From Planctomycetota bacterium (GTDB lineage: Bacteria > Planctomycetota > Brocadiia > Brocadiales > Brocadiaceae), in the NCBI GenBank assembly GCA_016873165.1, contig VGXV01000008.1:31007-95006 (forward strand): 64,000 nt of DNA. Reading direction: 5' to 3'. The position numbers and the translations under genes were made by a program. Below the pieces are notes generated by a model, which did not search any database, had not been told where the DNA came from, and saw only the letters and a list, made by a program, of their open reading frames with translations. The stretch's first letter is position 1. Every line of letters starts with the position of its first letter. Shown piece after piece: positions 60,758-64,000 of this stretch.

Positions 60758-61828
60758 ATGATAAAAAAATCTAGAAAAAAGTTGTCGTACAAAAAATCTG
60801 GTGTTGATATTGATACGAAAGGGTGTTTTACATCCGATATCTATTCGAAAATGCAAACAACATTTGATGGGAGGGTGATTGAAAATCCGGGAGGATACGG
60901 CGGGTTGTTTGCATTGAATTCCCGGTTAAAAAAATACCGGCAGCCTGTTCTTGTTTCTTCTACCGATGGTGTTGGCACAAAGTTAAAAATTGCCTTTATG
61001 ATGAAGAAACATGATACCATTGGCATTGATTTAGTCGCTATGTGTGTCAATGACATTATAGTGCTGGGTGCCGAACCTTTATTTCTCCTGGATTATCTGG
61101 CAAGCAGTAAGATTGTGCCTGCGGTTCTCCATGAAGTCATTGATGGCATTGTTGAGGGATGCCGTCAGGCCGGTTGTGCTCTCATTGGAGGAGAAACTCC
61201 AGAAATGCCAGGATTCTATCAGAAAGGGGAATATGATATTGCCGGTTTTGTTGTAGGGGTGGTAGAAAAGGACAAGATTATCGATGGGAAAAATATTAAA
61301 CCGGGAGATGTTGTATTGGGTTTGGGTTCGAATGGCATACACAGCAACGGGTATTCTCTTGTTCGGAAAGTTTTTTTTGATAAGGCAGGAATGAAACCTT
61401 CCCGGAGTTTACGGCACTATGGGCTGAAAACAACTCTGGGAGAAGAACTTATTAAGCCTACCAGGATTTATGTGAAACCTATTTTAAAAATTTTGGATAA
61501 ATATAAAAATGGAGGCATTATTAAGGGGATGGCGCATATTACTGGCGGGGGACTGTTGGAAAATGTGCCAAGAATCCTGCCGGAAGGGTGTTCTGTGAGA
61601 ATAGACAAAACCGGGTGGAATGTTCCGGCAATATTTAAAATAATTCAAGATATTGGAAATATTGATGAGCATGAAATGTTCCGTGTTTTTAATATGGGAA
61701 TAGGTCTGGTAGTAATTGTTTCTGCGTTAAATTCAAAAAAAATATTAACCGATTTAAAAAATGCCGGAGAGTCCGCAACGATTATCGGTGAGGTAACCGA
61801 AGGAGAGGGAATTGTACAGATTGTTTGA
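60758..61828 (+). CDS. purM: Phosphoribosylformylglycinamidine cyclo-ligase (AIR synthetase)
   Basis: PurM closes the imidazole ring of AIR in purine synthesis. The 356 residues show SYKKSGVDIDTKG, GGYGGLFAL, VSSTDGVGTKLKIA, DLVAMCVNDIIVLGAEPLFLLDY, LIGGETPEMPGFY, and GLGSNGIHSNGYSLVRK. HITGGGLLENVPR lies late in the protein. All are typical. A bidirectional terminator follows the stop. Confidence 0.94.
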   Translation: MIKKSRKKLSYKKSGVDIDTKGCFTSDIYSKMQTTFDGRVIENPGGYGGLFALNSRLKKYRQPVLVSSTDGVGTKLKIAFMMKKHDTIGIDLVAMCVNDIIVLGAEPLFLLDYLASSKIVPAVLHEVIDGIVEGCRQAGCALIGGETPEMPGFYQKGEYDIAGFVVGVVEKDKIIDGKNIKPGDVVLGLGSNGIHSNGYSLVRKVFFDKAGMKPSRSLRHYGLKTTLGEELIKPTRIYVKPILKILDKYKNGGIIKGMAHITGGGLLENVPRILPEGCSVRIDKTGWNVPAIFKIIQDIGNIDEHEMFRVFNMGIGLVVIVSALNSKKILTDLKNAGESATIIGEVTEGEGIVQIV

Positions 61829-61886
61829 CAGACAAATTGATAAATGAATCTGCCGCAAAAGGATTTTTTTGAAATAAGAGGGAAAT

Positions 61887-61930
61887 AAAAATCCCCCGAA
61901 AATTTTTTCAAGTTCGGGGGATTTTCATTT
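61887..61930. terminator. Bidirectional rho-independent terminator
   Basis: AAAATCCCCCGAA pairs with TTCGGGGGATTTT, with T-rich flanks on both sides. It lies between the ends of purM (plus) and the porin gene (minus) and can serve both. Confidence 0.85.
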
Positions 61931-61967
61931 TGTAAATAGGAATGGTCAGATATTTTTGTCTTTAGAC

Positions 61968-63230
61968 TTAGAATAAGTATTCCACGCCTGCGCCAACGAT
62001 TACCTCTTCATCACTGTCATCGCCGGCAAAGTTGATATACCTCCATTCAGGCCTGAATAAAAGGTTTTCCCTCATCTTTATATTTGTGGTGACGGTCACG
62101 TCCCATACGGAAGTATCGAACCATCTCACGCCATCAGTATCATCAAGGTATTCATACCGAACAACGCCCTGGAACCAGTCGGTAAAATCATATAAGCCAT
62201 ACCCGGCGACGCCCCACCAATGGCCGGTAGTTCCTAATGCCATATCGTCTGCAATATTCATTGCGGCATCTTCCGCAACACCCCAATCTGCGTTAAACAT
62301 TAATTTTAGTTTGTTTGTTAATTGGTAGGAAGCGACCAAATCAACCATTTGAGTTAAACCATCGGTAGAACTGCTTCGTTGAGCATCGTCCGCAATCGAT
62401 CCCTTTTCCTGATCCCATCCTTCAGCGCCATGAATCCCAGCCAGAGAAACGAAGAATTTTTCTGTTGGTGTGTAACTGGTATACCAACCGAATGATTTTG
62501 CTGAGTTGTTGTCTATGAAAGAGTCCCATCCGTTTACCCCATAAAGAGCAACATATATTTTGTCTGTCAAATCATAACCCGCTTTAATTCCGGTATGGGT
62601 AAATGGGATTGCATTGTTATAAAGTGTTCCATGTTGATAATTAGGGTTTCCAATGTTTTCTACCAACTCCAAACCAATCCAGGTATATATCTTACCCATG
62701 GTAAGTGTCACACCTTTGCCAATTGGCGCTATCCATGAAACATTTGCAGTGGCGACGGTAAAAATATCGTCTCTGTCCGGATCATTTGTTGATCTGTCGA
62801 TAGCTTCTCCCAAAAAAGTAATCCTCTTTGCCTTTTCACCGAAGTAGGAATGCATTTGCCATCCTATAGGGCTTTCTTTTGTAGCTTCCTTGTCAAGAAA
62901 GAGCGTAAAGCTTTCAAAGGTAACATTGTTGTTTTCGTTTTCGCCTATGTAATTAAGTCCGCTTGCAAGCGAATCTTGCCGGGGAGATTTATCTTCCTGC
63001 TTAAAGCTGTAGAGATAATTTACATCGAGGAAACCACTTAATGATACATCTTTAAAACCCTTCAATAGCGGTGAATCCCAGACGGATTCATTTACTTCGG
63101 CCAATATTTCTTCTTTTAATTCTGCCTTTAATGCTTCTCTATCAAAGGTTTGCGCAAATGAAGCTTGTTTCATTGAAAACACCGTTGCCGCAAACACGGG
63201 AAGCATAAAGAAAAGTTTTTTCTTTATCAT
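61968..63230 (-). CDS. Outer-membrane beta-barrel porin (BBP2/OmpL-like)
   Basis: A signal peptide (KLFFMLPVFAATVFSMKQASFAQ) is followed by a short coiled coil (REALKAELKEEILAEVNE), and then by alternating beta strands such as DVSLSGFLDVNYLY, WGVAGYGLYDF and VVRYEYLDD. The last strand ends in Phe (VIVGAGVEYLF), the classic outer-membrane protein ending. The strand pattern around TANVSWIAPIGKGVTLTMGK fits the BBP2/OmpL-like porins. The barrel of about 370 residues is normal. AAGGAGAAAA precedes the ATG. Cargo is unknown. Confidence 0.8.
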   Translation of the reverse strand: MIKKKLFFMLPVFAATVFSMKQASFAQTFDREALKAELKEEILAEVNESVWDSPLLKGFKDVSLSGFLDVNYLYSFKQEDKSPRQDSLASGLNYIGENENNNVTFESFTLFLDKEATKESPIGWQMHSYFGEKAKRITFLGEAIDRSTNDPDRDDIFTVATANVSWIAPIGKGVTLTMGKIYTWIGLELVENIGNPNYQHGTLYNNAIPFTHTGIKAGYDLTDKIYVALYGVNGWDSFIDNNSAKSFGWYTSYTPTEKFFVSLAGIHGAEGWDQEKGSIADDAQRSSSTDGLTQMVDLVASYQLTNKLKLMFNADWGVAEDAAMNIADDMALGTTGHWWGVAGYGLYDFTDWFQGVVRYEYLDDTDGVRWFDTSVWDVTVTTNIKMRENLLFRPEWRYINFAGDDSDEEVIVGAGVEYLF

Positions 63231-63765
63231 AATTATTTTTTTCTCCTTTTCTTAAAGGTTATTAAGAACCAACTTAAAATAAAACCTGAAATTGTCGTAA
63301 AATTTTCCTCCTTTCCCCTCCCTCAATATTGGTTAATGCGTTTCGCATAGATTAAAGTAATAAAGTCTGTATGGATATCCATCTATTCTTATTTACACAT
63401 TTTTAATGTAGAGTAAGTATCGATTGTGCCTTCACTTTAGCAAACGGAATGCCCCAGAATCTATATATTATCATAATTGAATAGTTTATTATTGTTAAAC
63501 TTATTGGCACAAAAAAAAGCGTAAATACATAAAAATATACTCTTTATATATGTGTACGCTTAAAGCAGGTAAATAAATAAACTAAGATGAATAAAGAAAA
63601 AACAAACTCTTAAGAAAACATAGACTATTTTTGTAATATATTCGCCATACAGAATGGCTGATTTGATCCAACTGTGTGCTTTACGTTAAGGCGCATTCTA
63701 TCTTTAATTAATATGATTGTCAACAAAAATTTAAGTGAAGTTGATATTTTGGAATATCATTTTTC
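63231..63765. other. Gene-free leader region
   Basis: No gene was found. The 535 bases are very AT-rich and separate the divergent porin and fhs genes. They should hold the porin promoter, which I could not place. Confidence 0.6.
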
Positions 63766-63793
63766 TTGACCTGAATGATTTTGTTAGTATAAT
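63766..63793 (+). promoter_or_regulatory. Sigma-70-type promoter for fhs
   Basis: TTGACC (63766-63771) and TATAAT (63788-63793) are 16 bases apart. The start should be near 63800, giving an 84-base leader that ends in a strong AAAGGAGGT ribosome binding site. Confidence 0.75.
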
Positions 63794-63883
63794 TGCGCAG
63801 TTTGTATGTCATAACGCCAATGATTTCTGACAGGAAAGAGATTCGTTAAACTAAATTTAAATTAAAAGGAGGTAGAAAGAACT

Positions 63884-64000
63884 ATGGCATTGGATCCGAC
63901 GAAATTTGCGGATTGGCAGATAGCGGAAGAAGCAGAGACACGGATGAAGACCGTGTATCAGATAGCGGACAAGCTGGGGTTGGAGAAAGATGAGTTGCTG
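63884..64000 (+). CDS. fhs: Formate-tetrahydrofolate ligase, N-terminal part (3' end outside window)
   Basis: The 39 residues present (DPTKFADWQIAEEAETRMK, VYQIADKLGLEKDELL) match the conserved N-terminus of formyltetrahydrofolate synthetase. This enzyme activates formate with ATP in the methyl branch of the Wood-Ljungdahl pathway. The ATG at 63884 follows AAAAGGAGGTAGAAAGAACT, an ideal ribosome binding site. Codon use here is more G-rich than in the surrounding genes, a sign of high expression. The gene runs off the window. Confidence 0.88.
   Translation, partial: MALDPTKFADWQIAEEAETRMKTVYQIADKLGLEKDELL

Noticed and set aside
63508..63524. Sigma-54-like TGGCAC in front of fhs
   Set aside because: The GC element is one base too far (11 instead of 10 between GG and GC), and a good sigma-70 site lies downstream.

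Overview
The window reads as a piece of chromosome from a Gram-negative, AT-rich bacterium. An anammox-type planctomycete (Kuenenia/Brocadia-like) is the best guess. Supporting signs are a lipoprotein made of two cytochrome P460 domains, formate-tetrahydrofolate ligase (Wood-Ljungdahl pathway), an OmpL/BBP2-like porin, a long-form SRP RNA, P- and L-ring flagellar genes, and many small palindromic repeats. The taxon is an inference; no rRNA gene is present to settle it. No CRISPR array, prophage or intact insertion sequence was seen.

1-8.2 kb: the end of a rubrerythrin-like gene, aspartase, gluconokinase, a TMTC-like membrane protein with TPRs, a XerD-type recombinase, a UbiB-type kinase with a phasin-like partner, and a DUF2284 metal-binding protein. 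8.3-15.6 kb: a housekeeping block of radC, tRNA-Arg(ACG), tadA, two tRNA-Ser genes, SRP RNA, dnaX, ybaB, recR and rpoN. The order tadA, SRP RNA, dnaX, ybaB, recR matches that known from many bacteria. 15.6-31.5 kb: a D-aminoacylase-like amidohydrolase, a DUF2442/DUF4160 pair, a repeat-filled gap, a CBS protein, the tandem P460 lipoprotein with an operator-like array upstream, a Cas4-like/DEDD nuclease (DUF2779), msrA, cysC, larE-nadA, an aldehyde dehydrogenase, a VanZ-like protein lacking an ordinary start codon, and a DNA methyltransferase.

31.2-39.1 kb: a surface-glycan group with a TPR-GT61 glycosyltransferase, a hexapeptide acyltransferase, a DegT aminotransferase, an HMW1C-like protein glycosyltransferase and an exported sulfatase-superfamily protein. 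39.3-49.5 kb: a flagellar rod/hook/ring cluster on the minus strand, fliK-flgD-flgE and then flgF-flgG-flgA-flgH-flgI. It is headed by a clear sigma-54 promoter and interrupted by several palindromic elements. The sigma-54 gene rpoN lies in the same window.

50-64 kb: two lipoproteins, thiE, purF, a radical SAM/SPASM protein, then a 2.8-kb stretch of damaged toxin-antitoxin-like genes: a nucleotidyltransferase, a HepT remnant keeping its active-site motif, an orphan YgiT zinc finger, a frameshifted DUF433 gene, and an antitoxin followed by a PIN stub. After this come a B12-type radical SAM protein, a GT2 glycosyltransferase, purM, a porin and the start of fhs.

The main leads are the sigma-54 flagellar promoter, the P460 gene with its upstream operator array, the HMW1C-like glycosylation locus, the DUF2779 nuclease, the decaying toxin modules, and a set of nested-palindrome miniature elements in intergenic regions. 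I did not find a complete new defence or mobile system; the novel items are candidates at single-locus level.
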